Part shown: positions 17,142-25,293 of the stretch, in pieces | How the letters are laid out: the number at the start of each line of letters is the position of its first letter | Numbering within the stretch: the stretch's first letter is position 1 | NCBI GenBank assembly: GCA_963792205.1 | Contig: CAWBVI010000004.1 | Span: 744,001 to 808,000, forward strand | Source: DATDAH01 sp963792205 | GTDB taxonomy: Bacteria > Actinomycetota > Acidimicrobiia > Acidimicrobiales > DATDAH01 | Length of the DNA stretch: 64,000 nucleotides | Direction: 5' to 3' | Program-made: the position numbers and the translations under genes | Notes under the pieces: model-generated | The model's database searches: none | The model's input: only the letters and a program-made list of their open reading frames with translations | What the model was told of the DNA's origin: nothing

Positions 17142-18344
17142 TGCGGGGCGAACGCTCATGTCGTGGACGGTCGCCCACGCCGAGGTCAGCGCCATGCGCT
17201 CGGCGGCCGGCGGGTGGCTGGCCTGGAGGCGCTTCACGAGCCCCGGTTCGAGGTCGGCCAGGTTCTTGGTGTGCAGCCGCCGCTGCATGTCGAGCATCGT
17301 CTGGGGCTGGCGGAGGAGGTCGAGGGCCTCGACATCGGCCTGGCGCTCGAAGGCCCGCGAGATCCAGGCGGTGAGCAGCCCGAGCACGCCGAAGGCCACC
17401 TGGATGGCGAGGAGCACCAACGGCAGCGCCGCAGGCATGCCCACCGCCGGGATGTCACCGTCGGGCACCACGCCCGCCTGCTCGAAGATCCAGTCCCACC
17501 CGCTGAACACCTTCAGCCCGACGAAGACGGCCAGCAGCAGGAGGGCGATCACGGGGATCTGGCGCCGGAGGTGCTTGAGGCGCCAGTGGCCGATCTCGTG
17601 GGCGACGACCTGTTCGACGACCTCGGGTGGGTGCTCGAGGAGCGTGTCGAACAGCACCACGCGCCGGGTCGCGCCGAGGCCCGCCACGTAGGCGTTGTCC
17701 CGTCGTGAGCGCTTGCTCTCGTCGGCGACGAAGGTGCCCGAGATGTTCACGCCCGCCACGTCGGCGATGCGGTCGACCCGTCCGTTGAGCTCCTCGTCGT
17801 CGAGGGGGGTGAACGTGTTGAATATCGGGGCGATCACGACCGGATAGAGGAACCCGAGGCCGATCGTGAACACCACCATCACCAGCCAGCCCCACACCCA
17901 CCAGGTGGGGGTGGCCCGGATCACGGCCATCAACGGGATGAGCAGGGCGGCGTTGACGACCAGGCCGAGGAGCAGGCCCTTGACCAGGTCGGAGGCGAAC
18001 CCCCGGCCGGTCTGGGTCGACAGCTCCCACTCCCGGTCGTGGCGCAGCTCCAACCAGGCGTCGAAGGGCGCCCCGACCACCGTGCTGACCAGCTCCAGGA
18101 AGACGAGGACGACCACCAGTTGGAGCACCCACCCGTCGACACCCAGCTCGTCGATGAGCCGAGGCGCGACGTCGGCGAAGACGATGACCAGCAGCAGAGT
18201 GGTCGAGACGACCAGGCGGAGCACCCGGGCGTGGTTGACCGGGCGCTGGTAGCGGCGGGCGCGGTCCAGCTCGTCGGTCGAGAACCAGTCGTCGGGCCGG
18301 TTCGGCACCCGCCGCCAGAGCGACGGCAGGGGGGGTGGGCTCAC
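17130..18344 (-). CDS. M48-family membrane metalloprotease (STE24/HtpX-like)
   Basis: This 404-residue protein has several membrane helices and the zinc motif VVAHEIGHWRLKH, with a third ligand in AFERQADVEALDL. The N-terminal helices and the NTFTPLDDEEL segment before the domain fit the STE24 CAAX-protease-like branch of M48 rather than short HtpX. Probable role: cleavage of membrane or misfolded proteins. GTG 18344 overlaps the ppk stop as GTGA. The pstS PHO box lies across its last codons. Confidence 0.85.
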   Translation of the reverse strand: MSPPPLPSLWRRVPNRPDDWFSTDELDRARRYQRPVNHARVLRLVVSTTLLLVIVFADVAPRLIDELGVDGWVLQLVVVLVFLELVSTVVGAPFDAWLELRHDREWELSTQTGRGFASDLVKGLLLGLVVNAALLIPLMAVIRATPTWWVWGWLVMVVFTIGLGFLYPVVIAPIFNTFTPLDDEELNGRVDRIADVAGVNISGTFVADESKRSRRDNAYVAGLGATRRVVLFDTLLEHPPEVVEQVVAHEIGHWRLKHLRRQIPVIALLLLAVFVGLKVFSGWDWIFEQAGVVPDGDIPAVGMPAALPLVLLAIQVAFGVLGLLTAWISRAFERQADVEALDLLRQPQTMLDMQRRLHTKNLADLEPGLVKRLQASHPPAAERMALTSAWATVHDMSVRPAASS

Positions 18345-20389
18345 GCTCGGGCCCGGTGCAGTTCCTGCAGGCGCAGATGGGTGTCGACGCGGTTGGTGCC
18401 GGGAGGCAGCGTCCAGTCGCCCTCGGGGCCGAGGCTCCACGCCAGCGTGTCGTCGGCCAGGTTCACCTGCAGGATCTCCATCAGCCGCTGCTGCAGGGAC
18501 GGGGTGTCGATGGGCGCCAGCGCCTCGACCCGACGGTCGAGGTTGCGCGGCATCCAGTCGGCGGAGCCGATGTACCAGGCGGCGTTGCCCGGGCCATGGC
18601 CGTTGCCGAAGCAGAAGATGCGAGAGTGCTCGAGGTAGCGGCCCACGATCGAGCGGACCCGGATCCGCTCCGAGAGCCCGGGCACCCCCGGCCGCAGGCA
18701 GCAGATCCCCCGGATGACGAGGTCGATCTCGACGCCGGCCTGGGACGCCTCGTAGAGCAGGTCGATGATGGCGGGGTCGACCAGCGAGTTCATCTTGCCC
18801 AGGATGCGACCCCGCCCCGGGCCGGCCTCGGCCTCCTGGCGGATCAGCCGCTCCATGCGGGGTCGGAGGGAGTCGGGGGCCACCAGCAGGCGCTGGTAGT
18901 CGATGGCGCGGGCGTACCCGGTCAGGTAGTTGAAGAGGTGGGTCAGGTCGGCCCCGATCTCGGGGTCGACCGTCAGGAGACCGAGATCCTCGTAGACCCG
19001 CGCCGTCCGGCTGTTGTAGTTGCCGGTGCCGATGTGGCAGTACCGGCGCATGCCGCCCGACTCCTCACGGACGACGAGGGTCGTCTTGGTGTGCACCTTC
19101 AGGCCGAGGAGGCCGTAGGCCACGTGGACCCCGGCCTGCTCCAGGCGGCGGGCCCAGGCCACGTTGGCCTGCTCGTCGAAGCGGGCCTTGAGCTCGACCA
19201 GGGCGGCGACCTGCTTGCCCGAATTGGCCGCCCGGATGAGCGAGTCGACGATCGGGCTGTCGCCATCGGTCCGGTAGAGGGTGAGCTTGATCGCCCGCAC
19301 CCGCGGATCGTCGGCCGCCTGGCTGATGAACTCCTCGACGGTCCCCGCGAAGGAGTCGTAGGGGTGGTGCAGGAGCAGGTCGCCCCGGCGCATGGCCCGG
19401 AACATGTGCACCGGACCGTCGTCGCTGGCGAGGACCGGGGGCACGACACCGGTCCACGGCTCGTCCTTCAGGTCGGGCCGGTCGAGGCTCTGGAGGGACC
19501 ACAGGCCGCTGAGGTCGACGGGCCCGGCCCCGATGTACACGTCCTCGTCGGCGAGGTCGAGCTCGCGCTGGAGGAGGTCGCGGACCTCGTCGGTGACCGA
19601 GGTCTCCAACTCGAGGCGGACGGCCCGGCCGAACCGGCGGCGGCGCAGCTCGATCTCGACGGCGGCGAGCAGGTCGTCGGCGTCCTCGTCCTCCAGGGTG
19701 AGGTCGGCGTTGCGGGTCACGCGGAAGGGGTGGTTCTCGACCACCTCCATGCCCGGGAACAGCAGGTCGAGGTGGGCGGCGATGACCTGCTCGAGGGGGA
19801 CGAAGCGCTCGCCGTCGGGCATCACGACGAAGCGGGGCAGGAGCGGCGGGACCTTGACCCGGGCGAAGCGGCGCAGCCCCGAGTCGGGGTCGTTGACCAC
19901 GACGGCCAGGTTCAGCGAGAGGTCGGAGATGTAGGGGAACGGATGGCCGGGGTCGACGGCCAGCGGGGTGAGGACCGGGAAGATGCGCTCCTCGAACTGC
20001 GCCCCGACGTACTCGAGGTCGTCGTCGTCCAGCTCGCTCCACCGGGAGAAGCGGACGCCGGCATCGGCCAGCGCGGGCACCACGTCGTCGAGGAAGACCT
20101 GCTCGACGCGGGTGCACAGCTTGCCGACCCGGTCGCGGATCTCCTCGAGCTGCTGGGTGGGGGTGCGGCCGTCGGCGGTCCGCTTCGTCACCCCGCCGGC
20201 GACCTGGTCCTTCAGGCCGGCGACCCGGACCTGGAAGAACTCATCGAGGTTCTGGGCGAAGATGGCGACGAACTTGGCCCGCTCGAGGAGCGGCACCGCA
20301 GGATCCTCGGCCAGGGAGATGACCCGGGTGTCGAAGTCGAGCCAGGAGAGCTCGCGGTTCAGAAACCGGGCGGGATCGTCAGCTTCCAC
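18341..20389 (-). CDS. ppk: polyphosphate kinase 1
   Basis: Ppk1 reversibly polymerises the gamma phosphate of ATP into polyphosphate. The 682-residue protein shows the N-domain start RFLNRELSWLDFDTRV, the autophosphorylated His452 in YCHIGTGNYN, and the ATP-binding C-terminal blocks (GRGRILGKMNSLVDP, IRGICCLRPGVPGLSE). Length is normal. GTG 20389 has TACCCT (complement of 20397-20402) seven bases upstream, leaderless style. It is followed by the overlapped M48 protease and the pst block, so phosphate storage and uptake genes are adjacent. Confidence 0.95.
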   Translation of the reverse strand: MEADDPARFLNRELSWLDFDTRVISLAEDPAVPLLERAKFVAIFAQNLDEFFQVRVAGLKDQVAGGVTKRTADGRTPTQQLEEIRDRVGKLCTRVEQVFLDDVVPALADAGVRFSRWSELDDDDLEYVGAQFEERIFPVLTPLAVDPGHPFPYISDLSLNLAVVVNDPDSGLRRFARVKVPPLLPRFVVMPDGERFVPLEQVIAAHLDLLFPGMEVVENHPFRVTRNADLTLEDEDADDLLAAVEIELRRRRFGRAVRLELETSVTDEVRDLLQRELDLADEDVYIGAGPVDLSGLWSLQSLDRPDLKDEPWTGVVPPVLASDDGPVHMFRAMRRGDLLLHHPYDSFAGTVEEFISQAADDPRVRAIKLTLYRTDGDSPIVDSLIRAANSGKQVAALVELKARFDEQANVAWARRLEQAGVHVAYGLLGLKVHTKTTLVVREESGGMRRYCHIGTGNYNSRTARVYEDLGLLTVDPEIGADLTHLFNYLTGYARAIDYQRLLVAPDSLRPRMERLIRQEAEAGPGRGRILGKMNSLVDPAIIDLLYEASQAGVEIDLVIRGICCLRPGVPGLSERIRVRSIVGRYLEHSRIFCFGNGHGPGNAAWYIGSADWMPRNLDRRVEALAPIDTPSLQQRLMEILQVNLADDTLAWSLGPEGDWTLPPGTNRVDTHLRLQELHRARA

Positions 20390-20420
20390 GTCGGACAGGG
20401 TACGACTCGACGCAAGGGGG

Positions 20421-20723
20421 CTAGCTCGGACGGGCCCCGAGATCGGTCTCCTCGTCCTCGTCGTAGCCGAGGTCCCAGTCGATCAGCAGCAGCTCACGCT
20501 CGGCGTCGCGGTTGACGCGCTCGCGATTCCGACGAAACTGGGGATCGTGGGGAGGCAGCAGGACGAGACGGGCGTTGACCCGGTCCCGGAAGGCGTCGAT
20601 GATCGCCCGGTCGCCGAACTCCGAGCGGATCTCCCAGTGCGGGGCGACGGGGCCCAGGTAGACGATCTTGACCGCCCCGCGGGGCGGCTCGGTCTCGAGC
20701 GACGGTTCGACGACGTTGGACAT
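20421..20723 (-). CDS. small hypothetical protein
   Basis: This 100-residue protein contains VKIVYLGPVAPHWEI and a very acidic C-terminal third (LGYDEDEETDLG). It has no signal peptide or membrane segment. I do not recognise the family. It precedes ppk by 31 nt on the same strand and is probably co-transcribed, so a link to polyphosphate or phosphate metabolism is possible. ATG 20723 has TAGCCT (complement of 20731-20736) seven bases upstream. Confidence 0.7.
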   Translation of the reverse strand: MSNVVEPSLETEPPRGAVKIVYLGPVAPHWEIRSEFGDRAIIDAFRDRVNARLVLLPPHDPQFRRNRERVNRDAERELLLIDWDLGYDEDEETDLGARPS

Positions 20724-20770
20724 CGGTCGCAGGCTACCGGTGGGAACGTTCTGCCCTCCTCGGGAACCAA

Positions 20771-21085
20771 ATGGGCCCCGGCGCCGTAGAACAGGGCGTG
20801 GAAACCGCCGACACCGAGACCGACTGGATGGCCTACGGCCACTGTGCCCATCGCCCGCCATCCGTGTTCTTCCCCAGCGACGGGGTCGGTGTCGAGGTGG
20901 CCCGGCGCATCTGCGCCGACTGCCCGGTGAAGGACTTCTGCCTCGAGTACGCGCTGACCCACCGCATCGACCACGGCGTCTGGGGCGGCTGCTCCGAACG
21001 GGAACGCCGCCGCATCCTCAAGCGCCGCCGCCAAGAAGCGGCCGAGGCCGAGACGACCGAGCTCAGTCCAACCCGAACGCGCTGA
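20771..21085 (+). CDS. WhiB-family iron-sulfur transcription regulator
   Basis: This 104-residue protein has the four WhiB cysteines: Cys25 (GHCAH), Cys48 and Cys51 (ICADCP) and Cys57 (FCLEY). The turn GVWGG and basic helix SERERRRILKRRR follow. WhiB proteins bind a [4Fe-4S] cluster and act with the principal sigma factor. ATG 20771 is used; GTG 20798 (nine codons later) is a real alternative, with TAGAAC five bases before it. The 3' end overlaps the convergent anti-sigma gene by 23 bp. Confidence 0.88.
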   Translation: MGPGAVEQGVETADTETDWMAYGHCAHRPPSVFFPSDGVGVEVARRICADCPVKDFCLEYALTHRIDHGVWGGCSERERRRILKRRRQEAAEAETTELSPTRTR

Positions 21086-21764
21086 CGAGGTCGTCCATCG
21101 CGTCTTTGATGCGGCGGGTCATGCCCATGGGACGGGCGTCGGGGAGGTCTTCCACCACGTCGGCGAGCTCGTCGTCGTCGAGGTCGCCGACGAGGACGTA
21201 GACGACGTCGTGACGGCGGACGACGACCATGCCGTCGTCGGTGCGCCAGGCGGTCACCCCCGCCACCTCGAAGCGATGGAGGCCGTCGGACATGTCGCCC
21301 TCCTCCATCTCCCCGACCTCCTCGAACAGCGAGAGGTAGGCGCTGTCGTCGGTGTAGACGACCTGCACGACGTCATCGGTGTGCCACACGGCCATCCCCC
21401 GCTGGAAGGGGCCCAGCTCGGCCGGGGCCTGGTACGGGGCGGGCAGGTCGTCGCCCTCCATCCCTCCGTCGAGCGAGCGGACGTCGACGGTGAGGACGGT
21501 GGCATGGCGGTCGGCGAGCTCGTCCAGGACCGGATCGGCACGGCCGGTGATGCCCGTGGCGTGGGCCACCACGACGACGCCGGCGACGACGGCCAGGGCG
21601 AGCGCCGCGCCCGCCACGATCCGGGCCCTCCGGTGCTTGCGCCGGATGAGGTCGTCGAAGAAGCCGTCGGGCGGGTCGACCTCGGGCAGGCCTCGCAGGA
21701 GGCGCCGGAGGTGCGGGTCCTCCGGCAGGTCGTCGGGCGGCATGGCCGTGTCGTCCGGGGTCAC
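21063..21764 (-). CDS. membrane-anchored putative anti-sigma factor
   Basis: This 233-residue protein has a short cytoplasmic N-terminus with LRRLLRGLPEVDPPDGFFDDL, one membrane helix at about residues 47-68 and an extracytoplasmic domain of about 160 residues. Its GTG start overlaps the ECF sigma gene stop as GTGA (21761-21764). This pairing and topology are typical of anti-sigma factors, although no HxxxCxxC zinc motif is visible. Function inferred from context. Confidence 0.7.
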   Translation of the reverse strand: MTPDDTAMPPDDLPEDPHLRRLLRGLPEVDPPDGFFDDLIRRKHRRARIVAGAALALAVVAGVVVVAHATGITGRADPVLDELADRHATVLTVDVRSLDGGMEGDDLPAPYQAPAELGPFQRGMAVWHTDDVVQVVYTDDSAYLSLFEEVGEMEEGDMSDGLHRFEVAGVTAWRTDDGMVVVRRHDVVYVLVGDLDDDELADVVEDLPDARPMGMTRRIKDAMDDLVSAFGLD

Positions 21765-22297
21765 GAGCCGGTCCCCAGGCCGGCGCGCAGGCGCATGCGA
21801 CCGCGGTGGATGCGGGAGCGCACCGTGCCCACGGGCACGCCTAGGGCCTCGGCGATCTCCTCGTAGCTGAAGTCGAGGACGTCACACAGGACGACGGCGG
21901 CGCGGTAGTCCTCGGGGAGGGCGCGCAAGGCCTCGACGAGGTGCTCGGGCAGTACCGCCGCGTCCAGGGCCTCGGCCGCCGAGGCCGTGGTGGGCAGGAC
22001 CCGCTCGGGGTCCTCCTCAGGGAGCGCGTCGGTGGGGCGTCGCTTCTGGCGCCGAACCCGGTCGAGGAAGGCGTTGGTCGTGATCCGGGAGAGCCACGCC
22101 TCCATGGACCCCGGTTGGTACGTGGCCAACCCCCGTTGCACCCTGAGCAGCACGTCTTGAACCAGATCCTGTGCGTCGTCGTGATCGAGCGTGAGCCGGT
22201 AGGCCACCGAGTAGAGGAAGCGCCCATAGTCCCGGGCGACCTCTTCCCAACTGGGCACCCCGTCGCGGCGGGGTGGTGGTGGCGATGGGCTCGACAT
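21761..22297 (-). CDS. RNA polymerase ECF sigma factor (SigE-like)
   Basis: This 178-residue protein has sigma region 2 (YSVAYRLTLDHDDAQDLVQDVLLRV) and region 4 (LPEDYRAAVVLCDVLDFSYEEIAEALGVPVGTVRSRIHRGR), which are diagnostic of an ECF sigma factor. ATG 22297 is preferred to a TTG two codons upstream. It is coupled to the downstream membrane protein, which I take as its anti-sigma factor, and follows tatA. The set recalls the mycobacterial sigE-rseA-tatB neighbourhood, an envelope-stress system. Confidence 0.9.
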   Translation of the reverse strand: MSSPSPPPPRRDGVPSWEEVARDYGRFLYSVAYRLTLDHDDAQDLVQDVLLRVQRGLATYQPGSMEAWLSRITTNAFLDRVRRQKRRPTDALPEEDPERVLPTTASAAEALDAAVLPEHLVEALRALPEDYRAAVVLCDVLDFSYEEIAEALGVPVGTVRSRIHRGRMRLRAGLGTGS

Positions 22298-22386
22298 GGG
22301 CAACGACGCCGGGGCGCGCCCGGTTCCCGGTCGAGGCTAGCGAGCGGTCACCTGCCGGTCGGAGGCCCCGAAGAGCCTGCGCCTTT

Positions 22387-22569
22387 TCAGGCGCTGGGCG
22401 GCGGCGGCGGGTCGTCGACGTCGCTCGAGGTCGCGCTGTCGTTGATCCCGGCCTTGAACTCGGACTGGGCGCGGCCCAGCGAGCGTGCCAGCTTGGGGAG
22501 CTTCGCCCCGCCGAAGAGGACGAGGATGACGAGGAGCACGATGAGCAGTTCAGGTGCACCGAGGTTCAC
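22387..22569 (-). CDS. tatA: Sec-independent translocase TatA/TatE-like
   Basis: This 60-residue protein has one N-terminal helix (LGAPELLIVLLVILVLFGGAKLP) followed by the amphipathic segment LARSLGRAQSEFKAG and an acidic, Pro-rich tail. The FGxxKLPxLARSLG pattern is typical of TatA. GTG 22569 has TACGCT (complement of 22577-22582) seven bases upstream, which fixes this start over an earlier GTG. Confidence 0.85.
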   Translation of the reverse strand: MNLGAPELLIVLLVILVLFGGAKLPKLARSLGRAQSEFKAGINDSATSSDVDDPPPPPSA

Positions 22570-22633
22570 GACCACGAGCGTACCGGTGGGACGGGACCAC
22601 GTCGCGGTCAGTCGTCCGGGCAGGAGGTGAACC

Positions 22634-23425
22634 GTGCTCGAATGCGTGGTGAACGTCAGCGAGGGCCGGGCCCCGGGGGTCCTGGACGCACTCGTCGCCG
22701 CGGCCGGCGGCGACCTGCTCGACGTCCACGTCGACCCCCACCACCACCGGTGCGTGCTGACGACGGTTGGCGAGGCCGCGGCGCCGGCGATCGCCCGGGT
22801 GGCTGTCGATCGCATCGACCTGCATGCGCACGAGGGGGTGCACCCGCGCCTCGGCGCGATCGACGTCGTCCCCTTCGTCCCCCTCGAGGGCTCGACCATG
22901 GCGGACGCTTGTGAGGCGCGGGAGCGCTTCGCCACCTGGCTGGCCGACGAGCTCGGCGTCCCGGCGTTCCTCTACGGCGAGGGGGCGCTGGCACTGCCCG
23001 ACGTCCGCCGCCGGGCCTTCGTCGACCTCGACCCCGACGCCGGTCCGCCGGCGCCGCACCCCACCGCGGGCGCGGTCGCCGTCGGGTGCCGGCCGCTGCT
23101 GGTGGCCTACAACGTGTGGCTGGCCGAGCCCGACCTCGCCCGCGCCCGGGAGGTGGCGACCGGGATTCGCGGCGACGGCATCCGGGCCTTGGGCCTGCCC
23201 GTCGGTGACCGGGTCCAGGTGTCGATGAACCTCGTCGAGCCGGAACGGGTCGGTCCGGCCATGGCCTACGACCGCGTGGCCGCCTTCGTGCCGGTGGCCG
23301 GCGCCGAGCTGGTCGGCCTCGTCCCCCAGACCGTCCTCGACGCCACCGACCCCGACCGGTGGTCGGAGCTCGACCTCGCCCCGGACCGCACCATCGAGGC
23401 CAGGGTGGCGCTCAGGCCGCGCTGA
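22634..23425 (+). CDS. glutamate formimidoyltransferase-like protein
   Basis: This 263-residue protein begins MLECVVNVSEGR and contains HAHEGVHPRLGAIDVVPFVPL, hallmarks of the formiminotransferase N-domain, plus a shortened C-domain. By family it transfers a formimino or formyl group between glutamate and tetrahydrofolate. No histidine-degradation genes are nearby. The GTG start has an excellent AGGAGGTGA five bases upstream. The 3' end overlaps the convergent arsC by 14 bp. Confidence 0.85.
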   Translation: MLECVVNVSEGRAPGVLDALVAAAGGDLLDVHVDPHHHRCVLTTVGEAAAPAIARVAVDRIDLHAHEGVHPRLGAIDVVPFVPLEGSTMADACEARERFATWLADELGVPAFLYGEGALALPDVRRRAFVDLDPDAGPPAPHPTAGAVAVGCRPLLVAYNVWLAEPDLARAREVATGIRGDGIRALGLPVGDRVQVSMNLVEPERVGPAMAYDRVAAFVPVAGAELVGLVPQTVLDATDPDRWSELDLAPDRTIEARVALRPR

Positions 23426-24050
23426 CGCCCAGTTCGGCGAGCAGGGTGCGGACGCGATCGCCGATCTCGTCGCGGATGGGGCGGATGGCGGCGACGTCGA
23501 GGCCGGCGGGGTCCTCGAGCTCCCAGTCCTCGTAGCGCTTGCCGGGGAAGATCGGGCACGCGTCGCCGCAACCCATGGTCACGACGACGTCGGCCGCCTG
23601 GAGGATCTCGTCCGTCCACGGCTTCGGGTACTCCCGCTCGATGTCGATGCCGATCTCGGCCATCGCCGCCACCGCCGCGGGGTTGACCACCCCGGTCGGG
23701 TCGGAGCCACCCGACCACGCGATGGCCTCGTCGCCCGCCAGGTGATTGAACCAGCCCAGGGCGATCTGCGAGCGCCCGGCGTTGTGGACGCACAGGAACA
23801 GCACGATCGGGACGCCGTCGGTGGCCTTGCCCTCGACCTTGGCCAGGGCCGTGAGGCGCTGGCGGGCGAAGCGCTCGGCAAGCAGGGGGAGGAAGTTCGG
23901 GAACGCCGCACGGCCCGCGAACTGGTCGTAACTGGTCGTCAGGAACAGCTCGATGGTCTCGACCCCGAACATCCCGGAGAACTCGTCCTTCAGGTGTCGG
24001 GCCGCCGTCTTCATGGCGAGGGTCTGGTCGGGGCTGAGGGTTTCGGTCAT
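23412..24050 (-). CDS. arsC: arsenate reductase (low-molecular-weight phosphatase fold) with N-terminal helical domain
   Basis: Residues 1-75 are a three-helix domain common in actinobacterial mycothiol-dependent ArsC proteins. Residues 80-212 are the LMW phosphatase fold with P-loop CVHNAGRSQ (nucleophile Cys87) and VVTMGCGDACPIFPG near the second redox Cys. It reduces arsenate to arsenite, probably through arsenate-mycothiol. Its ATG overlaps the aquaporin stop as ATGA. It is the last gene of cadI-aquaporin-arsC. Confidence 0.9.
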   Translation of the reverse strand: MTETLSPDQTLAMKTAARHLKDEFSGMFGVETIELFLTTSYDQFAGRAAFPNFLPLLAERFARQRLTALAKVEGKATDGVPIVLFLCVHNAGRSQIALGWFNHLAGDEAIAWSGGSDPTGVVNPAAVAAMAEIGIDIEREYPKPWTDEILQAADVVVTMGCGDACPIFPGKRYEDWELEDPAGLDVAAIRPIRDEIGDRVRTLLAELGVSAA

Positions 24051-24754
24051 GGGGTGGTCCTTTCGGTGGGGACGACGAGGTCGGGGACGGAAAGGTCGGG
24101 GAAGAGGAAGCGGCTGAGGCCCAGGGCGAGGCCGCCACCCACGAGCTGCGCGATGACGAAGGCCGGAACCGACGCAGGAGCGATGCCGGCGAAGGTGTCG
24201 CTCAGCATGCGCCCGATGGTGACGGCCGGGTTGGCGAACGAGGTGGAGGACGTGAACCAGTAGGCCGCCGTGATGTAGCCCCCGACGGCGAACGGGACGG
24301 CGGCCCTGTGGCCCGAACGCACGACGCCGAGGATCACGGTCACCAGCCCGAAGGTGGCGACGACCTCGCTGAGCCAGAGCGCAGCCGACGACCGGTCGTG
24401 GGTCGAGAGCTCGATGGCGGAGAGGTCGAACATCACGTTGGCCAGCACCGCCCCGGCGATGGCGCCGACGACCTGGGCGGGCAGGTACACGAGGGTGTCA
24501 CGGCGCGAGATCCCCCCGAGGGCGCGGTCCACCAGGCTCACGACGGGGTTGAAGTGGGCCCCGGACACCGACCCGAAGGCCAGGATCAGGGCGACCAGCC
24601 CCGCGCCCGTGGCGATGGCGTTCTCGAGCAGCTGGAGGCCGCTGTCACCGGGCGAGGAGCGCTGGGCGGCGATCCCGGACCCGATGACGACGGCGACGAG
24701 CAAGCCGGTCCCGAGCGCCTCAGCGGTAGCCCGTCGGGCCAGCGCTCGATCCAT
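24047..24754 (-). CDS. aquaporin/MIP channel, AqpS-like
   Basis: This 235-residue protein has six membrane helices and two half-helix motifs: NPV at residues 69-71 (altered from NPA) and NPA at 175-177, followed by the selectivity-filter Arg in TIGR. Within an ars operon, MIP channels of this group (AqpS) let arsenite flow out after ArsC makes it, replacing an ArsB or Acr3 pump; none is present here. It starts 4 nt after cadI and overlaps arsC. Confidence 0.87.
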   Translation of the reverse strand: MDRALARRATAEALGTGLLVAVVIGSGIAAQRSSPGDSGLQLLENAIATGAGLVALILAFGSVSGAHFNPVVSLVDRALGGISRRDTLVYLPAQVVGAIAGAVLANVMFDLSAIELSTHDRSSAALWLSEVVATFGLVTVILGVVRSGHRAAVPFAVGGYITAAYWFTSSTSFANPAVTIGRMLSDTFAGIAPASVPAFVIAQLVGGGLALGLSRFLFPDLSVPDLVVPTERTTP

Positions 24755-24758
24755 CCGG

Positions 24759-25211
24759 TCAGCAGCAGCGCTCGGCCGACTCGGGCGCCCCGGCGCAACA
24801 GAGGGCGTCGCCGGGGTCGGTGGCCCGGAGCTCCCCCGCCGGCATCTCGGCGTCGGCCAGAACGGTGTAGATCTCCCAGGGCTCGCCGTCGGGGGCGTCG
24901 ACCCAGACCTTGTCCTGCACCGCGAAGCAGCAGCTGACCTCGTCCTCGGTCGCTGTGGCCAGGCCCTCGTCGGACAGCCGGCGAGTTGCGGCCGAGACGG
25001 CGTCGGTGTCCTCCACCTCGACGCCGAGGTGGTTGAGCGAGCCGGGCTGGCCGACCCCCTCGATGAGCACCAGCTTCAGCGGCGGTTCCGCGACGGCGAA
25101 GTTGGCGTAGCCGGGACGGTGCTTGGCTGGCTCCGTGGCGAAGAGCTTCGAGTAGAACGCGACCGCTTGGTCGAGGTCGGACACGTTGAGGGCGAGCTGG
25201 ACCCGGGACAC
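24759..25211 (-). CDS. cadI: CadI/ArsI-family glyoxalase-fold metal-response protein
   Basis: This 150-residue protein begins MSRVQLALNVSDLDQAV and closely resembles mycobacterial CadI, including GYANFAVAEPPLKLVLIEG and the CCFAVQDKVWV block. It belongs to the vicinal oxygen chelate fold of ArsI C-As lyases. His61 and Glu113 correspond to ArsI metal ligands and Cys94/Cys95 to the arsenic-binding pair, but the first ligand is Gln5. The tail adds two further Cys-Cys pairs. GTG 25211 has AGGAGG seven bases upstream. It faces arsR. Confidence 0.9.
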   Translation of the reverse strand: MSRVQLALNVSDLDQAVAFYSKLFATEPAKHRPGYANFAVAEPPLKLVLIEGVGQPGSLNHLGVEVEDTDAVSAATRRLSDEGLATATEDEVSCCFAVQDKVWVDAPDGEPWEIYTVLADAEMPAGELRATDPGDALCCAGAPESAERCC

Positions 25212-25227
25212 GGGGGGCCTCCTGATA

Positions 25228-25281
25228 CATTGGCGATTGTCGATTGATTGACCTTCGCGAATATATCGACGTTTGTCAATA
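25228..25281. promoter_or_regulatory. two inverted ArsR operator half-regions between cadI and arsR
   Basis: This is an A+T-rich island in a GC-rich window. Bases 25228-25248 (plus strand) and 25261-25281 (minus strand) share the 21-nt pattern ATTGnCnAnnGTCGATnnAT after their first base. The two copies therefore point toward each other, one near each divergent start. This is the arrangement expected for an autoregulating ArsR that also represses cadI-aquaporin-arsC. Confidence 0.65.
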
Positions 25282-25293
25282 GGAGGCACCTCG

